The notes under the pieces were generated by a model. It saw only the letters and a program-made list of their open reading frames with translations, was not told the origin of the DNA and made no database searches. Positions 27,344 to 38,108 of a stretch of 64,000 nt of DNA are shown here, piece by piece. Position numbers and translations under genes: made by a program. The stretch's first letter is position 1; every line of letters starts with the position of its first letter. This DNA is from Novosphingobium sp. (lineage in GTDB: Bacteria > Pseudomonadota > Alphaproteobacteria > Sphingomonadales > Sphingomonadaceae). The stretch lies in contig JAGIAR010000001.1 in NCBI GenBank assembly GCA_017744735.1, positions 372,001 through 436,000 on the forward strand. The letters are read 5' to 3'.

Positions 27344-29257
27344 ATGAGCTTGGTGAAGAAATCGGCGCTGAGCACGCTAGCCGCTGGCAAAGGCGCCACG
27401 GGGGCCAAGCCCAAGCCGGCCGCGAAACAAGCGGTCAGGAAGTCTTTGACCCGCCCGAAAAACGCGACCGACCGGATCGACCAGGCGACCCAGGAACTGG
27501 CGAGCGGCCTGGCCGAAGCCGCGGCGGCGGCGGCGCAGCTGCAGCGCGCGGTCGACCAGATTGCGAGCGGAGCCGAGGAGGCCGCCGGTGCGGCCCAGGA
27601 GTCGCTGGGCCTGATCGGCAATTTGAAGACGGCGTTCCGCGACGCGAGGGACCGCGCCGCGGCGTCCCAGCGCCAGTCCGAAACGCTGCAGGGGGATTTC
27701 GGGGAAGTCGCGAGCCAGATCGACGCATCGGTGGCGGCCATCGGCTTGAACGCCCGCCGCCAGATCGGCTCGATCGCGGTCGTCGAGAAGCTCGAGAGCG
27801 CCGTCGGCGAAATCGTCGCGGTTGGCCAGACGGTCGTCGACCTGTCCGAACAGACCAGCATGCTGGCGCTCAACGCGTCGATCGAGGCTGCGCGCGCCGG
27901 TGACGGAGGGCGCGGCTTCGCGATCGTCGCCGACGAAGTGCGCGAACTGGCCGAGCGCGCCGAAAGGAACGCGGGCGACATCCAGAGGTCGGCGGCCGAG
28001 ATCGTGGCCGAAGTCCGCGAGGCAGCCGCGCGGATCGCTGCGGCGTCGAAACTGGCGGAAGCCGAATCCGCCGCGGGGCTGAACATGGTCGAACAGCTGC
28101 GGGCGGCCCGCGCGGACCTGGCGAGCCTGGTCGAAAGCGCCCGGCAGATCAGCGCGGCCGCGGGCGAGGCCGACGCCGCCGCGAGCGAGGCGGAGAAGGG
28201 CGCGGAGCAGGTCGCAAGCGCGGCGGAGGAGCAATCGGCCGCCGCGGCGGAAGCGCAGCAGGCGATCCAGCAGCAGTCGATCTCGCTCGACCAGAGCCAG
28301 CAGACCGCCGAGGCCCTGGGGGAACTCACCGCCAGACTGGGCGATCAGGCCGGCGCGGCCGAGGCCGCCGGCGAAATCGCCATCGCCGCCGAGGAATTGT
28401 CGGCCACCGTCCAGGAACTTTCGGGCGCGGCGAGCCAGATTCAGGTCGCGATCGAACAGATCGCGCGGGGCGCGCAGGTGCAAAGCGCGGCGACGATCCA
28501 GTCGAGCGCGGCCCTGACCCAGATCGAGAATTCCGCCAGGCTGGCCCAGTCCCGCGCCGAGGCTTCCGCCGCGCAGGTCGACACGCTTGTCGGGACCGTC
28601 GGGCAAGGCCGGGACACGATCAATCAGCTCGTCGCCGGGGTCGGCGAAGCGGTCGGCGAAACCCGCCTGATACTCGATCGGCTGGCCGCGATCGGCGATA
28701 CCGCGCGGGCAATCGAGAAGATCAGCGACAGCCTCGCGCTGATCGCACTGCAGACCAATATGCTGGCGGTTACCGGAGCGGTCGAGGCCACCCGCGCCGG
28801 CGAGGCCGGGACCGGCTTCGCGACCGTAACCGGAGACATTCGCAAGCTTGCCGCCGAGGCTGCGGCCAACGCCGAGAACGCCAGGGATGTGATCAGGGCG
28901 AGCCAGGACCAGATTGCTGCGATCCGGCGCGAACTCGATCAGATCGCCGCCGCGGGCGAAGCGGAAGCCGGGCGCAACCAGGCGATGATCGACCGCTTCG
29001 AGGCCATGGTCCAGTCGCTCGGCGAAACCCGGGCGGGCAATTTCGCCATCGTCGACGGAGCCGAGGCGGCGCTGCGCGCGGCGAGCGAAGTGAGGATCGG
29101 CTGCGAGCAGATCGCGACGGCGGCGGAACTGGCGTCGGACGCCACGCGCGAGGCCGGGGCGGCATCGGCCCAGCAGGCGCAGGGGACGGAAGACCTCGCG
29201 GCCGCGATCGAGGATATCGCGGCGCTCGCGGCATCGCTTTCGGCCGCGCAATCCTAG
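27344..29257 (+). CDS. Soluble methyl-accepting chemotaxis protein with two signalling tips
   Basis: Chemoreceptor of 637 residues without membrane segments or a recognisable ligand domain, so probably cytoplasmic. A basic Lys/Ala-rich N-terminus (1-40) precedes a long coiled coil. The first tip (about 167-205) is canonical: [20 protein letters not shown] and [19 protein letters not shown] second tip-like segment (about 458-500, [35 protein letters not shown]) is degenerate, suggesting an internal duplication. The start is the ATG at 27344. It overlaps the triple-CheW gene by 1 nt and heads the chemosensory operon. Confidence 0.9.
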   Translation: MSLVKKSALSTLAAGKGATGAKPKPAAKQAVRKSLTRPKNATDRIDQATQELASGLAEAAAAAAQLQRAVDQIASGAEEAAGAAQESLGLIGNLKTAFRDARDRAAASQRQSETLQGDFGEVASQIDASVAAIGLNARRQIGSIAVVEKLESAVGEIVAVGQTVVDLSEQTSMLALNASIEAARAGDGGRGFAIVADEVRELAERAERNAGDIQRSAAEIVAEVREAAARIAAASKLAEAESAAGLNMVEQLRAARADLASLVESARQISAAAGEADAAASEAEKGAEQVASAAEEQSAAAAEAQQAIQQQSISLDQSQQTAEALGELTARLGDQAGAAEAAGEIAIAAEELSATVQELSGAASQIQVAIEQIARGAQVQSAATIQSSAALTQIENSARLAQSRAEASAAQVDTLVGTVGQGRDTINQLVAGVGEAVGETRLILDRLAAIGDTARAIEKISDSLALIALQTNMLAVTGAVEATRAGEAGTGFATVTGDIRKLAAEAAANAENARDVIRASQDQIAAIRRELDQIAAAGEAEAGRNQAMIDRFEAMVQSLGETRAGNFAIVDGAEAALRAASEVRIGCEQIATAAELASDATREAGAASAQQAQGTEDLAAAIEDIAALAASLSAAQS

Positions 29258-30624
29258 TGGAGCCTGCCGCTTCGTCATCGCGGGTGCTGGCCTTCACCGC
29301 CGGCAACCGCCGGTTCGGCATAGCGGCCAATCTGGTCCGCGAAGTCGGCCGCCTTCCCCGCCTGACGCCGGTTCCGCACGCGCCGCCCAGCCTGCTCGGG
29401 CTGGGAAACCTTCGGGGCGAAGCGCTTCCGGTGGTGTCGGCGGCACGGCTGCTGGGGCTCGAGGAGCAGGCGCCGGAGCGGATCGTCGTGATCGAGGGCG
29501 ATCACCCGGCAGCGCTCGCGATCGAGCGGATCGACGGCATCGTCTCCGGCGGCGAGCGGGACCTGCCGCCCTTCGCGGACTTGCTCGATCGGTGTTTCCC
29601 GGCCCGGATCGGCGCAACCGGACACCGGCGCGCGGCGCGGCAATCGGATGCCGCCGACCACGACCGGCTGGCATTGCTGACCTTTGCGATCGGCGAGCAG
29701 CTCTTCGCCCTGCCGCTGGAAGACATCGAAAACGTCCTGCGCGTCCCTGCCGAGATCGCCCTTCTCCCGCATGGCGATGCGGCGACGGTCGGCACGATCG
29801 CCTGGCGCGATCGGCCCCTGCCGCTGTTCTCGCTCGCCGCCCTGCTCGATCTTCCCGCGCGGCCGGGCAAGGACGCCAGGATCGTGGTCGCCAGAATCGG
29901 CAACCACGCCGCCGGCTTCACCGTCGACCGGATCGGGACCCTGCTGCATGCGCCGCAGGCGGCGGTGGACCCGGTTCCGGCCGCCCTGCTGCGAAGCTCG
30001 GCCGAAACGGTGATCCAGGCGATCTACCGCCCACCCGCCGGCGGCAGGCTGGTGTCGGTTCTCTCGGCGGAGCATCTGCTGGACGAAGAGCTGACGGCGA
30101 CTTTGTCGCGCGCCGCCGCCAGGCCCCGCGCCGCCGCGGCAAGGCGCAGCGCGCGGACCGAGCCGCTGCTGCTGATCGAAAGCGCCGGCCAGCGCCTGGC
30201 CTTCCCCCTGGCGGCGATCCGGCGGCTCGCGCCCGCCCCCGCACGCCTGACGCCGCTGCCGCAGGCCCCTGCATTCCTGCTCGGCCTCACAGGCCTTCAC
30301 GGAGAGGCGGTGCCGGTTATCGACCTGTCGCTGCATCTGTCCGGCCGCGCCGCCGCTCCCGGCCGGTCGCGCCTGCTGGTCGTCGAGATCGCCGGAGCGG
30401 ACGCGGCGCTGCTGGTCGACGCGGTGCACGGCCTGGTCCGGGCCCCGGCAGAATCGCTGGCGAAGGCGCCTCCGCTCGGAACGGAAACCGCGGCGATCGG
30501 GCGGGTCCTGCAGCTGGGCGACGGGATGGAAGTGACGCTGGTGATCTCGCCGGCCGATCTGTTCGACGCGCTCCAGCGAAAGTCGATCGCGCAAACCGGC
30601 GGGAAACCGGCCCAGCCGGAATGA
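29257..30624 (+). CDS. Triple CheW-domain coupling protein
   Basis: Protein of 455 residues made of three CheW-like domains starting near residues 8 (VLAFTAGNRRFGIAANLVREV), 137 (LLTFAIGEQLFALPLEDIENV) and 301 (LLLIESAGQRLAFPLAAIRRL). Ordinary CheW has one domain of about 150-170 residues. It should link the receptor to CheA and may act as a multivalent scaffold. It starts at GTG, sharing one base with the MCP stop, and overlaps cheB by 4 nt. Confidence 0.88.
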   Translation: MEPAASSSRVLAFTAGNRRFGIAANLVREVGRLPRLTPVPHAPPSLLGLGNLRGEALPVVSAARLLGLEEQAPERIVVIEGDHPAALAIERIDGIVSGGERDLPPFADLLDRCFPARIGATGHRRAARQSDAADHDRLALLTFAIGEQLFALPLEDIENVLRVPAEIALLPHGDAATVGTIAWRDRPLPLFSLAALLDLPARPGKDARIVVARIGNHAAGFTVDRIGTLLHAPQAAVDPVPAALLRSSAETVIQAIYRPPAGGRLVSVLSAEHLLDEELTATLSRAAARPRAAAARRSARTEPLLLIESAGQRLAFPLAAIRRLAPAPARLTPLPQAPAFLLGLTGLHGEAVPVIDLSLHLSGRAAAPGRSRLLVVEIAGADAALLVDAVHGLVRAPAESLAKAPPLGTETAAIGRVLQLGDGMEVTLVISPADLFDALQRKSIAQTGGKPAQPE

Positions 30625-31694
30625 CCAGGCTCCTGATCGTCGACGATTCCGCGCTGATGCGGAAGCTGCTGAGCGAGATATTCTCCGATGCCGGCGGGTT
30701 CGAGATCGACATCGCGCGCGACGCCGAGGAGGCGCTGGCCCGGCTCCACGATTTCGGCCCGGAGGTCATCACCCTCGACATCCACATGCCCGGCATGGAC
30801 GGGCTGAGCTGCCTCGACCGGATCATGATCGAACGGCCCTGCCCGGTGGTGATGGTCTCGTCGCTGACCGAGGAAGGAGCGGACGAAACGCTCGAGGCGC
30901 TTTCGCTGGGGGCGGTCGATTTCATCGCCAAGCCGCGCGGCCCGGTCTCGCTGGAGATCGACACGATCGCCGCCCAGCTGGTGGAGAAGGTCCGCTCGGC
31001 GGCAACCGCGCGGGTCTCTCGCGCGGCACGGCTGACCGATCGCGTCCGGCTGCGCGCCCGCGCGGTGAACAGGCCCCCCGCACGGCGGAAGCAGCGCGGT
31101 CCGGTAGAGCGGCTGGACGGCATCGCGGCGGTGCTGGTCGGCGTTTCGACCGGCGGCCCGCCCGCGCTCGACGCACTGCTGCAACCGCTCCCGGCCGATT
31201 TTCCCTGGCCGATCGTGATCGCCCAGCACATGCCGAAGAGCTTCACCGGGCCGCTTGCGCGCCGGCTCGACCGGAACTGCGCGCTGACAGTGTCCGAGGT
31301 TACCGGGCCAACCCCGATCATCGCCGGCCACGTCTATATCGGCACCGGCGATGCCGACCTGCTCGTTTCCCGGCGGAAGGGGGTCGCGATCGCGATGCCC
31401 GCTCCGCTGCGGCCGGAGGTGCCGTGGCATCCGAGCGCCGAACTGCTGGTGACCAGCGCGATGAAAACCCTGGGAGCAGAACGGCTGGTCGGAGTGTTGT
31501 TGACCGGAATGGGTTCGGACGGCGCGTCCGCGATGGCCCGGATGAGAGAGGGTGGCGGCCACGTGATCGCGCAGGACGAAGCCAGCTCGGTCGTATGGGG
31601 CATGCCGGGCGCGCTGGTCGCGCTGGGCGGGGTCGACCGGGTCCTGCCGATCGGGGAAATCGCTGCCCAGCTCCTGGAATGGGCGCAGGAGTGA
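30621..31694 (+). CDS. cheB: Protein-glutamate methylesterase CheB
   Basis: CheB of 357 residues: a receiver with Asp53 in ITLDIHMPGMDG, a linker, and the methylesterase with catalytic Ser in VGVSTGGPPAL, His in AQHMPKSFTG and Asp in GMGSDGASAM. It demethylates and deamidates the receptor during adaptation. The start is the ATG at 30621, overlapping the CheW stop; the long track ORF begins in another gene. Confidence 0.96.
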   Translation: MTRLLIVDDSALMRKLLSEIFSDAGGFEIDIARDAEEALARLHDFGPEVITLDIHMPGMDGLSCLDRIMIERPCPVVMVSSLTEEGADETLEALSLGAVDFIAKPRGPVSLEIDTIAAQLVEKVRSAATARVSRAARLTDRVRLRARAVNRPPARRKQRGPVERLDGIAAVLVGVSTGGPPALDALLQPLPADFPWPIVIAQHMPKSFTGPLARRLDRNCALTVSEVTGPTPIIAGHVYIGTGDADLLVSRRKGVAIAMPAPLRPEVPWHPSAELLVTSAMKTLGAERLVGVLLTGMGSDGASAMARMREGGGHVIAQDEASSVVWGMPGALVALGGVDRVLPIGEIAAQLLEWAQE

Positions 31695-32527
31695 CCGGGG
31701 GCGCCCCCGAAGCGCTCACGATCGAAGAGCTGAGCCAGCTGTGCGCGCTGCTGCGCCGCTGCACTGGCATGATCTTCGGCGAGAAGAAGCGCTACTACCT
31801 CGAACGGCGGATCGCCGCACTGATGAAAACCGCCGGGATCGCCGACGCGGGAACCTATCTGCTCGCACTGGCGAACGACCCGGCCGAGCGGCAAAAGCTG
31901 ATCAATGCGGTCACGGTCAACGAAACCTATTTCTATCGCGAGGACCGGCAGTTCGCCGCGCTGAGCGAGCGGATCCTGCCGGCGATCGTGCAGGATCGCC
32001 GCCCCGGGGACCGGGTGCGCATCTGGTCATTGCCCTGCTCGACCGGGGACGAATGCTATTCGATCGCGATCTGGCTGCTGGAGAACTGGGCGCTGGTGGA
32101 CGCCTATCTGATCGAGATCGTCGGATCCGACATCGATACCCGGGCGCTCGCCGCGGCACGCGAGGGGCGCTACGGCACCCGGGCCCTGTCGCATCTCCCC
32201 GAATCCGTCCGCGCAGCCTATTTCGAGAGCGAACACCGTCACGAGCGGCAGATCATCCAGGATCTGCGCGAATCGGTCGGGTTCACCCAGGCCAATATCG
32301 TCGACCGGCAATCGATGCGGGCGGCGGGCCGGTTCGACGTGATCCTATGCCGCAACCTGCTGATCTATTTCGACGAGGAAGGGCGCCGGGCGGCGGCCGA
32401 GAACCTTTACGACGCGCTCAATCCGGGCGGTTTCCTGTGCCTTGGCCACAGTGAATCGATGGCGCGGATCGACCCGCGCTTCACGCTTGTTCGCCTTGGC
32501 GACGCGATCGTCTATCGTCGGGACTGA
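31691..32527 (+). CDS. cheR: Chemotaxis protein methyltransferase CheR
   Basis: SAM-dependent methyltransferase of 278 residues that methylates receptor glutamates. The N-terminal helical domain has INAVTVNETYFYRED, and the SAM-binding region is IWSLPCSTGDECYSIAI with GDE in place of the usual GEE. ILCRNLLIYFDEEGRR follows. The start is GTG at 31691, overlapping the cheB stop. It shares one base with cheA. Confidence 0.95.
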   Translation: MTGGAPEALTIEELSQLCALLRRCTGMIFGEKKRYYLERRIAALMKTAGIADAGTYLLALANDPAERQKLINAVTVNETYFYREDRQFAALSERILPAIVQDRRPGDRVRIWSLPCSTGDECYSIAIWLLENWALVDAYLIEIVGSDIDTRALAAAREGRYGTRALSHLPESVRAAYFESEHRHERQIIQDLRESVGFTQANIVDRQSMRAAGRFDVILCRNLLIYFDEEGRRAAAENLYDALNPGGFLCLGHSESMARIDPRFTLVRLGDAIVYRRD

Positions 32528-34443
32528 TGGACGAGCTGCTGACCCAATTCCTGATCGAAGGGCGCGAACTGACCGCGGACGCCCATCGCGCGCTGCAGCG
32601 GCTCGAACGGGCCGGCGACGATGCCGCCGCGCTGGACGCACTGTTCCGCGCGATCCACACGCTCAAGGGCTCGGTCGGCCTGTTCGAGATGAAGCCGGCC
32701 GAACGGATGCTCCACGCCGCCGAAACCTCGCTGGCGCGGTTGCGCGGCGAAGACGCGCTGCTTACGGTCGGCGAACGCGACGGGCTTGTCGCGGTGATCG
32801 ATCAGCTGGACCGCTGGATCGACGCGATGGAAAGCGCCGGCCGCCTGCCGGAAACCGCCGAAGCGACCGCCCGGGAAATCGTCGCCGAAATTTCGCGCGA
32901 ACCGGGCGAGCCGGCCGGCCTGCCTGCGCCCCCGCCGGACTGGCTGAGCACGCTTCTCCTCCGCCCGCAATTTGCCGGGCGCCTGCCTGCAGCGGGCGGC
33001 ACCGCCTTCCGCTATTCCCCCGATACCGATTGCTTTTTCCGCGGTGAGGATCCGCTCGCGACGGCGGCCGCCGTTCCGGACCTGCTGGCGCTGGCGCTGC
33101 TGCCGGCCGGACCCTGGCCCGAGTTCGACGAATTCGATCCGTTTCGCTGCCGCACGATCATCGAAGGGGTGAGCAGCGCGGATGCCGAAAGCGTCGGCGC
33201 CGCATTCCGCCTCGTCCCCGACCAGATCGCGGTCGGCCGCGTCGGGGCCGCCGCGGCGGCCCCCGCCGACCCGGGCGCGGCATCGCAGTCCGCGTTGCGC
33301 GTCGAAGGCCACAAGCTCGACCGGCTGGCGCGGCTGGCGGGCGAATTGTCGGTCGCCGTCCATGGGCTGGATGGCCTCGCCGGTCGGGCGGGATTGTCCG
33401 ACCGGGCCCTTGCCGCCGATCTGAAGCGGGCGCAGGCGGCGATCGAGAACGCCACTGGGTCGCTGCATGCGACGATCGCCGCCATCCGGCTCGTGCCGCT
33501 GGCACCCGTGCTGCGGCGCCTGCCGCGGCTGGCCCGCGAAGTCGCGGCGGCCCTGGGCAAGGAGGTCGATTTCGTCATCAGAGGCGAGAATACCGAAGCC
33601 GACAAGCAGATCGCCGATGCGCTGTTCGAACCGCTGCTCCACCTCGTACGCAACGCGATCGATCACGGGATCGAATTTCCCGACGAGCGCGAAGGGGGCG
33701 GCAAATCGCCGAGAGGGCGGGTTTCGCTGGACATAGAGACCCATGGCGAGCGCCTGCATATCAGCCTCGCCGATGACGGCGCCGGCATCGATCCCGAACA
33801 TTTGCGCGAAGCCGCCATCGCCAAGGGTCTGGTCGAACGAGAAGCCGGCGAGAATCTGAGCACAGCGCAGGCTCTGCGGCTGATTTTCGCGCCCGGCTTT
33901 TCGACCGCGAAAGCCGTGTCGAGCGTGTCGGGCCGGGGCGTCGGGATGGACGCGGTGCTGGCGGCGGTCGAACGGCTGCAGGGCTCGATCGAGGTCGAAA
34001 GCACTCCCGGAACCGGAACGACCCTGCGGCTGGACCTGCCGCTCAACGCGATTCTCACCCGGCTGCTGACGGTGTCGGCCGGGGGCGAGCTGTTCGGATT
34101 GCGGCTGGACCAGATCAGCGAAACCCTGCGCGTGGAAGAGCATGAGATCCACGCGGTCGGCCAGGGCCGGGCCTGCGTGATCAGGGGCCGCACGGTGCCG
34201 GTGCTCGAGCTCGCGACACTGCTGGGCAAGCCGGGCGAGACGACGGGCGCCGCCCGGCTGGTGGTGACCGAGGCGACCGGCGAGCCGGTGGCGGTGCGGG
34301 TCGGCGAATGGGGCGGACGGCTGGACACGATGATCCGCGAGCGCAGCGGGCTGCTGGCGGCAATCCCGGCGATCGGCGGAACCGCGGTCCTCGGCGACGG
34401 CGGTGTGCTGCTGGTGCTCGATCTGCCGGAATTGCTTTCGTGA
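32527..34443 (+). CDS. cheA: Chemotaxis histidine kinase CheA
   Basis: CheA of 638 residues. The Hpt domain has phospho-His44 in IHTLKGSVGLFEM. A middle domain (about 140-250, YSPDTDCFFRGEDPL) replaces the standard P2, in the style of some alphaproteobacterial CheA proteins. Then come dimerisation (EGHKLDRLARLAGELSVAVH), the ATPase with HLVRNAIDHGIEFPDER, DDGAGIDPEH and GRGVGMDAVLAAV, and a CheW-like P5 domain. It shares one base with cheR and overlaps the STAS gene by 4 nt. Confidence 0.95.
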   Translation: MDELLTQFLIEGRELTADAHRALQRLERAGDDAAALDALFRAIHTLKGSVGLFEMKPAERMLHAAETSLARLRGEDALLTVGERDGLVAVIDQLDRWIDAMESAGRLPETAEATAREIVAEISREPGEPAGLPAPPPDWLSTLLLRPQFAGRLPAAGGTAFRYSPDTDCFFRGEDPLATAAAVPDLLALALLPAGPWPEFDEFDPFRCRTIIEGVSSADAESVGAAFRLVPDQIAVGRVGAAAAAPADPGAASQSALRVEGHKLDRLARLAGELSVAVHGLDGLAGRAGLSDRALAADLKRAQAAIENATGSLHATIAAIRLVPLAPVLRRLPRLAREVAAALGKEVDFVIRGENTEADKQIADALFEPLLHLVRNAIDHGIEFPDEREGGGKSPRGRVSLDIETHGERLHISLADDGAGIDPEHLREAAIAKGLVEREAGENLSTAQALRLIFAPGFSTAKAVSSVSGRGVGMDAVLAAVERLQGSIEVESTPGTGTTLRLDLPLNAILTRLLTVSAGGELFGLRLDQISETLRVEEHEIHAVGQGRACVIRGRTVPVLELATLLGKPGETTGAARLVVTEATGEPVAVRVGEWGGRLDTMIRERSGLLAAIPAIGGTAVLGDGGVLLVLDLPELLS

Positions 34444-34721
34444 CCGTCCGGGTCGCAGACGGCGTCATCTTCCTCGAAGGCGCCTGCCCGGTCGAGGACG
34501 CCGAGCCCCTGCTGCTGGCGCTGCAGGACTGCGCGGCGGCGCAGGTCGACGTGTCGGGGCTCGAACGGATGCATCTGGCAGTGGCGCAGCTGCTGCTGGC
34601 TGCGGGACCGGCGATCGCTGGCGCTCCTGAACCTGCGTTCTTGCGCGATCTGCTGTTGCCCGCCATCGCAGCCTTCGCGCGGGAACAAACTGTTTCCGGG
34701 CGAAGCGATGCGGATTTATAG
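34440..34721 (+). CDS. STAS-domain protein of the chemosensory operon
   Basis: Small protein of 93 residues with a STAS-like fold pattern (VIFLEGACPVEDAEPLLLAL, then VDVSGLERMHLAVAQLL). The Ser/Thr usually phosphorylated in SpoIIAA-type STAS domains is not obvious here. It starts at GTG, overlapping the cheA stop, so it is translated with cheA. STAS proteins occur in some alternative chemosensory operons as partners of CheA or CheW; its role here is unknown. Confidence 0.75.
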   Translation: MTVRVADGVIFLEGACPVEDAEPLLLALQDCAAAQVDVSGLERMHLAVAQLLLAAGPAIAGAPEPAFLRDLLLPAIAAFAREQTVSGRSDADL

Positions 34722-34751
34722 AAATCCTTGGACAGGCCCGGAGGGGATAGA

Positions 34752-35132
34752 ATGTCGGTTACGGTTATGATCGTCGATGACAGCAAGCTGGCGCGGATCG
34801 TCGCCGGAAAGGCGCTGGCCGAGCTGCAGCCCGAATGGCGCAGGGTCGAAGCCGGCAGCGCCGCCGAAGCGCATGAAGTCGTCTCCACGAACCAGGTCGA
34901 CATCGCCCTGATCGATTTCAACATGGCGGAGAAGGACGGCCTGGAATTCGGCGCAGAGCTGCGCGCGCTGTACCCGGACATGCCGATCGCGATCATCACC
35001 GCGAACATTCAGGACGAGGTGATCGCCCGCGCGCGCGAAATCGGCGCCGCCTTCGTGGCCAAGCCCGTCACCAGCGAGGGCCTGGCCGGCTTCGTGTCCG
35101 GCGCGGCGCTCAAGCTCAGAACCTCGCCATGA
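34752..35132 (+). CDS. CheY-like single-domain response regulator
   Basis: Receiver of 126 residues with the acidic pair IVDDSKLAR, phospho-acceptor in IALIDFNMAEKDG, Thr in AIITANIQD and Lys in FVAKPVTSE. The start is the ATG at 34752, 7 nt after GAGGGG; the track start is 8 codons upstream. It follows the STAS gene by 30 nt and overlaps cheC by 4 nt, making it the likely CheA output regulator and CheC substrate. Confidence 0.93.
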   Translation: MSVTVMIVDDSKLARIVAGKALAELQPEWRRVEAGSAAEAHEVVSTNQVDIALIDFNMAEKDGLEFGAELRALYPDMPIAIITANIQDEVIARAREIGAAFVAKPVTSEGLAGFVSGAALKLRTSP

Positions 35133-35767
35133 TCCCCGACGAAATCGCACTCAACGAACTCGAAAGGGATGCGCTGGTAGAGATCGTCAACATCGGCGTG
35201 GGCCGGGCCGCCGCCAATCTGCGCAAGATGATCGGCGACCAGGTGCTGCTGTCGGTACCCTCGATCGAGGTCGTCAGCCGGCAGCGCGCGGCGCGGCTGA
35301 TCGGCGAACGCGAGCTGGCTGGCCTGGTCGCCGTCCGGCAGGATTTTACCGGGCCGTTTTCAGGCCGTGCGCTGCTGATCTTTCCCGAGACCAACAGCCT
35401 GGAACTGGTGCGCGCGGTCACCGGCGGCGCCCTCGGCGTGGACGAAGTGCTGGAGATGGAGGAGGAAGCGCTTGCCGAAACCGGCAACGTGATCCTCAAC
35501 AGCTGCCTCGCCACGATGGCGAACATGCTCAAGCGATCGCTGTCCATGACCATTCCCGAAGTCCTGCGGGGCGACGGCGCAACCTTGTTCGAGGTCGATT
35601 TCGCCAGTGAGAAACAAGGCCTGGTCCTGTTCCTCTACATCGATTTCTCGGTGCGGAACCACAACATCCGGGGCTATATCGCCATGCTCATGGACCTGCC
35701 GTCGCTGGCGACGCTGAAGGAACTTCTCGACGAGTTCATCGCCCGCGTCGTTGGCGACGATGGCTGA
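35129..35767 (+). CDS. cheC: CheC-family CheY phosphatase
   Basis: Protein of 212 residues with two copies of the CheC/CheX active-site pattern: ALVEIVNIGVGRAAANL near residue 15 and ALAETGNVILNSCLATMANML near residue 115. It would dephosphorylate CheY~P and so end the signal. CheC is less usual in alphaproteobacterial chemotaxis than CheZ-like or phosphate-sink solutions. Its end overlaps the start of the hybrid kinase by 8 nt. Confidence 0.88.
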   Translation: MIPDEIALNELERDALVEIVNIGVGRAAANLRKMIGDQVLLSVPSIEVVSRQRAARLIGERELAGLVAVRQDFTGPFSGRALLIFPETNSLELVRAVTGGALGVDEVLEMEEEALAETGNVILNSCLATMANMLKRSLSMTIPEVLRGDGATLFEVDFASEKQGLVLFLYIDFSVRNHNIRGYIAMLMDLPSLATLKELLDEFIARVVGDDG

Positions 35768-38108
35768 ACGCCGGGCGGCCGACGATCAGCTGCGCGCGGT
35801 GCTCGCGGCAGCCGGCGCGAGCGGATCGTGGGACTGGGACATCGCGGCCGACCGGCTGTTCGTCGATACGCGGTTCGCGGACCTTTACGGCCTCGATGCG
35901 CGCAACCTGGCGGACGGCCTGCCCACTTCGGCCTTCTTCGGCGCGATCCATCCCGAGGATCGCCCCCGCATCCGCATCGCGGTCGCCGGGCTGCTCGCCG
36001 GCGCGGAGCTCTTCTCCAAGGAGTTCCGCCTGGTCCTGCCTTCGGGCGAGACCATCTGGGTCCACGGGCGCGGCCAGAGCCATCTGAACGCTTCGGACGA
36101 GCCGGTGCGGTTCACCGGGCTGCTGGTCGACGTGACCGAGCGCAAGCGCACGGAAGAGCGCCTGCGCATCGCCCAGAGCGCGGGCGGAATCGGCACCTTC
36201 GAATATAGCGACGGCTTCGCGACGGTTTCCGTCTCGCAGGAGTTCTGTCGCCTGCTCGGCCTGCATCCGGCCGAACGCCTGCCGGTCCGCACGATCAACT
36301 CGGTGCTGGTCGATGGCTCCGCGCAGCTGATCCCCGAGGGAACCGATGCGGCTGCGCCGAAGGCGCTCGAAGGCGATTTCCTGATCCGGCGAAGAGACGA
36401 CGGGGCCGAGCGGTGGATCGCGCGGCGCGGCGAGGTCGTGCGCGAAGGCTCGGGCCCCGGCTATCGCCTGCTCGGGGCGATCTACGACGTCTCCGACGCC
36501 AAGCGGACCCAGGCGCAGATGCAGGCGCTCAACGAGACGCTGGAGCTGCGCGTAGCCGAGGCGCTCGCCGAAAAGAAAGCCTATGCCGACGTGATCGAGA
36601 GTTCGCCGGCGGCGGTGACGGTGCTGGGCCCCGGCTACGAGATACTGGCGATCAACCGGGCGAATATCGACGCTTTCGAAGGCGCCTTCGGAAAGCGGCC
36701 CGAGGTCGGCGCGAACTTCCTGGCGCTGTTCGACGACCTGCCCGAGCATCGCGCGCAACAGCAGGCGATCTGGACCCGCGCGCTTGCGGGAGAAACCTTC
36801 GTGACCGTCGAGGAGTTCGGCGATCGGGCGCTGGCACGGCGCTGGTACGAAATGCGGTTCAGCCCCCTGCTCGACCGCGACGGACTGCAGATCGGAGCGT
36901 CGAGCACGTCCTATGACATAACCGATCGGATGCTCGCCGAAGCGCAGCTGGAACAGGCGGAGGACGCGCTTCGCCAGGCCCAGAAGATGGAGGCGGTCGG
37001 CCAGCTGACCGGCGGCATCGCGCATGACTTCAACAATCTCCTGACGATCATCATCGGCAGCATCGACACCGCCCTCCGCCGGCTCGAACCCGACGCGGAT
37101 CCCCGCCTGCGCCGCAGTCTGGACAATGCGGTGACGGGCGCCGAGCGCGCCGCGGCGCTGACCCACCGGCTGCTGGCCTTTTCCCGCCGCCAGGCGCTCA
37201 ACCCCCGCATCCTCGACGTGCCGCGGCTGCTTCTGGGGATGAGCGACCTGCTGAGCCGGACGATCACCGAGGCGATCGCGGTGGCGATCGATGTCCCCGA
37301 CGATCTGTGGCAGATCGAGGCCGATCCCAACCAGCTGGAAAATGCGATCCTCAACCTGGCGGTGAACGCGCGCGACGCGATGCCAGCGGGCGGGCAGCTG
37401 ACCATTGCCGCGCGCTCGGTCGCGCTGGACGAGGCGGCGGCGCCAGACGATGTCGAAGCCGGCGAATATGTCGCGATCAGCGTCGCCGATACCGGCGTCG
37501 GCATGGACGCAGAAATGCTGGCGAAAGTGTTCGATCCCTTCTTCACCACCAAGGAAGTGGGCAAGGGCACCGGGCTCGGCCTGTCGATGGTCTATGGCTT
37601 CGCGCGGCAATCGGGCGGGCATGTCACGGTTTCGTCCGAGCCCGGCCGCGGGACCACCGCGACGATCCTGCTGCCGCGCGCGGCAGCCGACGCGGCGGTC
37701 GAGCCCGTGCAAAATCAGGAGCGGGTCGCGCTCGGCCGGGCGGACGAAACCGTGCTGGTGGTCGAGGACGACGACGACGTGCGGGCCTATACGGTCGGCG
37801 CGCTGCGCGAGCTGAACTACCGCACGATCGAGGCGCATGACGGCCTGTCCGCGCTCCGCCTGCTCGAACGGCAGGACCAGCCGATCACCCTGCTGCTGAC
37901 CGACGTGGTAATGCCGGCGATGTCGGGGCCCGAACTGGCGGCGGCGGCGATCGAGCTGCAGCCGGGGCTGAAGATCCTCTACACGTCCGGCTATACGCGC
38001 GACACGATCATGCAGGACGGCAGGCTGGAGGCGGGGGTCGAGCTGCTGCCGAAGCCCTTCACCTTCAAGACGCTGGCCAGCAAGGTGCGCGAAGTCCTCG
38101 ACCAGTAA
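35760..38108 (+). CDS. Hybrid PAS sensor histidine kinase with C-terminal receiver (I)
   Basis: Soluble kinase of 782 residues: three PAS domains (about 15-130, 145-260 and 285-400), a HisKA box [21 protein letters not shown] (His near 424), the HATPase domain with [10 protein letters not shown] and [10 protein letters not shown], and a receiver (about 670-780) with [13 protein letters not shown]. The start is the ATG at 35760; the track TTG is 3 codons earlier. It overlaps cheC, so it belongs to the chemosensory operon and may feed the same output. Confidence 0.92.
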   Translation: MAERRAADDQLRAVLAAAGASGSWDWDIAADRLFVDTRFADLYGLDARNLADGLPTSAFFGAIHPEDRPRIRIAVAGLLAGAELFSKEFRLVLPSGETIWVHGRGQSHLNASDEPVRFTGLLVDVTERKRTEERLRIAQSAGGIGTFEYSDGFATVSVSQEFCRLLGLHPAERLPVRTINSVLVDGSAQLIPEGTDAAAPKALEGDFLIRRRDDGAERWIARRGEVVREGSGPGYRLLGAIYDVSDAKRTQAQMQALNETLELRVAEALAEKKAYADVIESSPAAVTVLGPGYEILAINRANIDAFEGAFGKRPEVGANFLALFDDLPEHRAQQQAIWTRALAGETFVTVEEFGDRALARRWYEMRFSPLLDRDGLQIGASSTSYDITDRMLAEAQLEQAEDALRQAQKMEAVGQLTGGIAHDFNNLLTIIIGSIDTALRRLEPDADPRLRRSLDNAVTGAERAAALTHRLLAFSRRQALNPRILDVPRLLLGMSDLLSRTITEAIAVAIDVPDDLWQIEADPNQLENAILNLAVNARDAMPAGGQLTIAARSVALDEAAAPDDVEAGEYVAISVADTGVGMDAEMLAKVFDPFFTTKEVGKGTGLGLSMVYGFARQSGGHVTVSSEPGRGTTATILLPRAAADAAVEPVQNQERVALGRADETVLVVEDDDDVRAYTVGALRELNYRTIEAHDGLSALRLLERQDQPITLLLTDVVMPAMSGPELAAAAIELQPGLKILYTSGYTRDTIMQDGRLEAGVELLPKPFTFKTLASKVREVLDQ

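Noticed and set aside
27377-29278. 633-codon minus-strand ORF
   Set aside because: Antisense shadow of the chemoreceptor gene, caused by its high-GC third positions.
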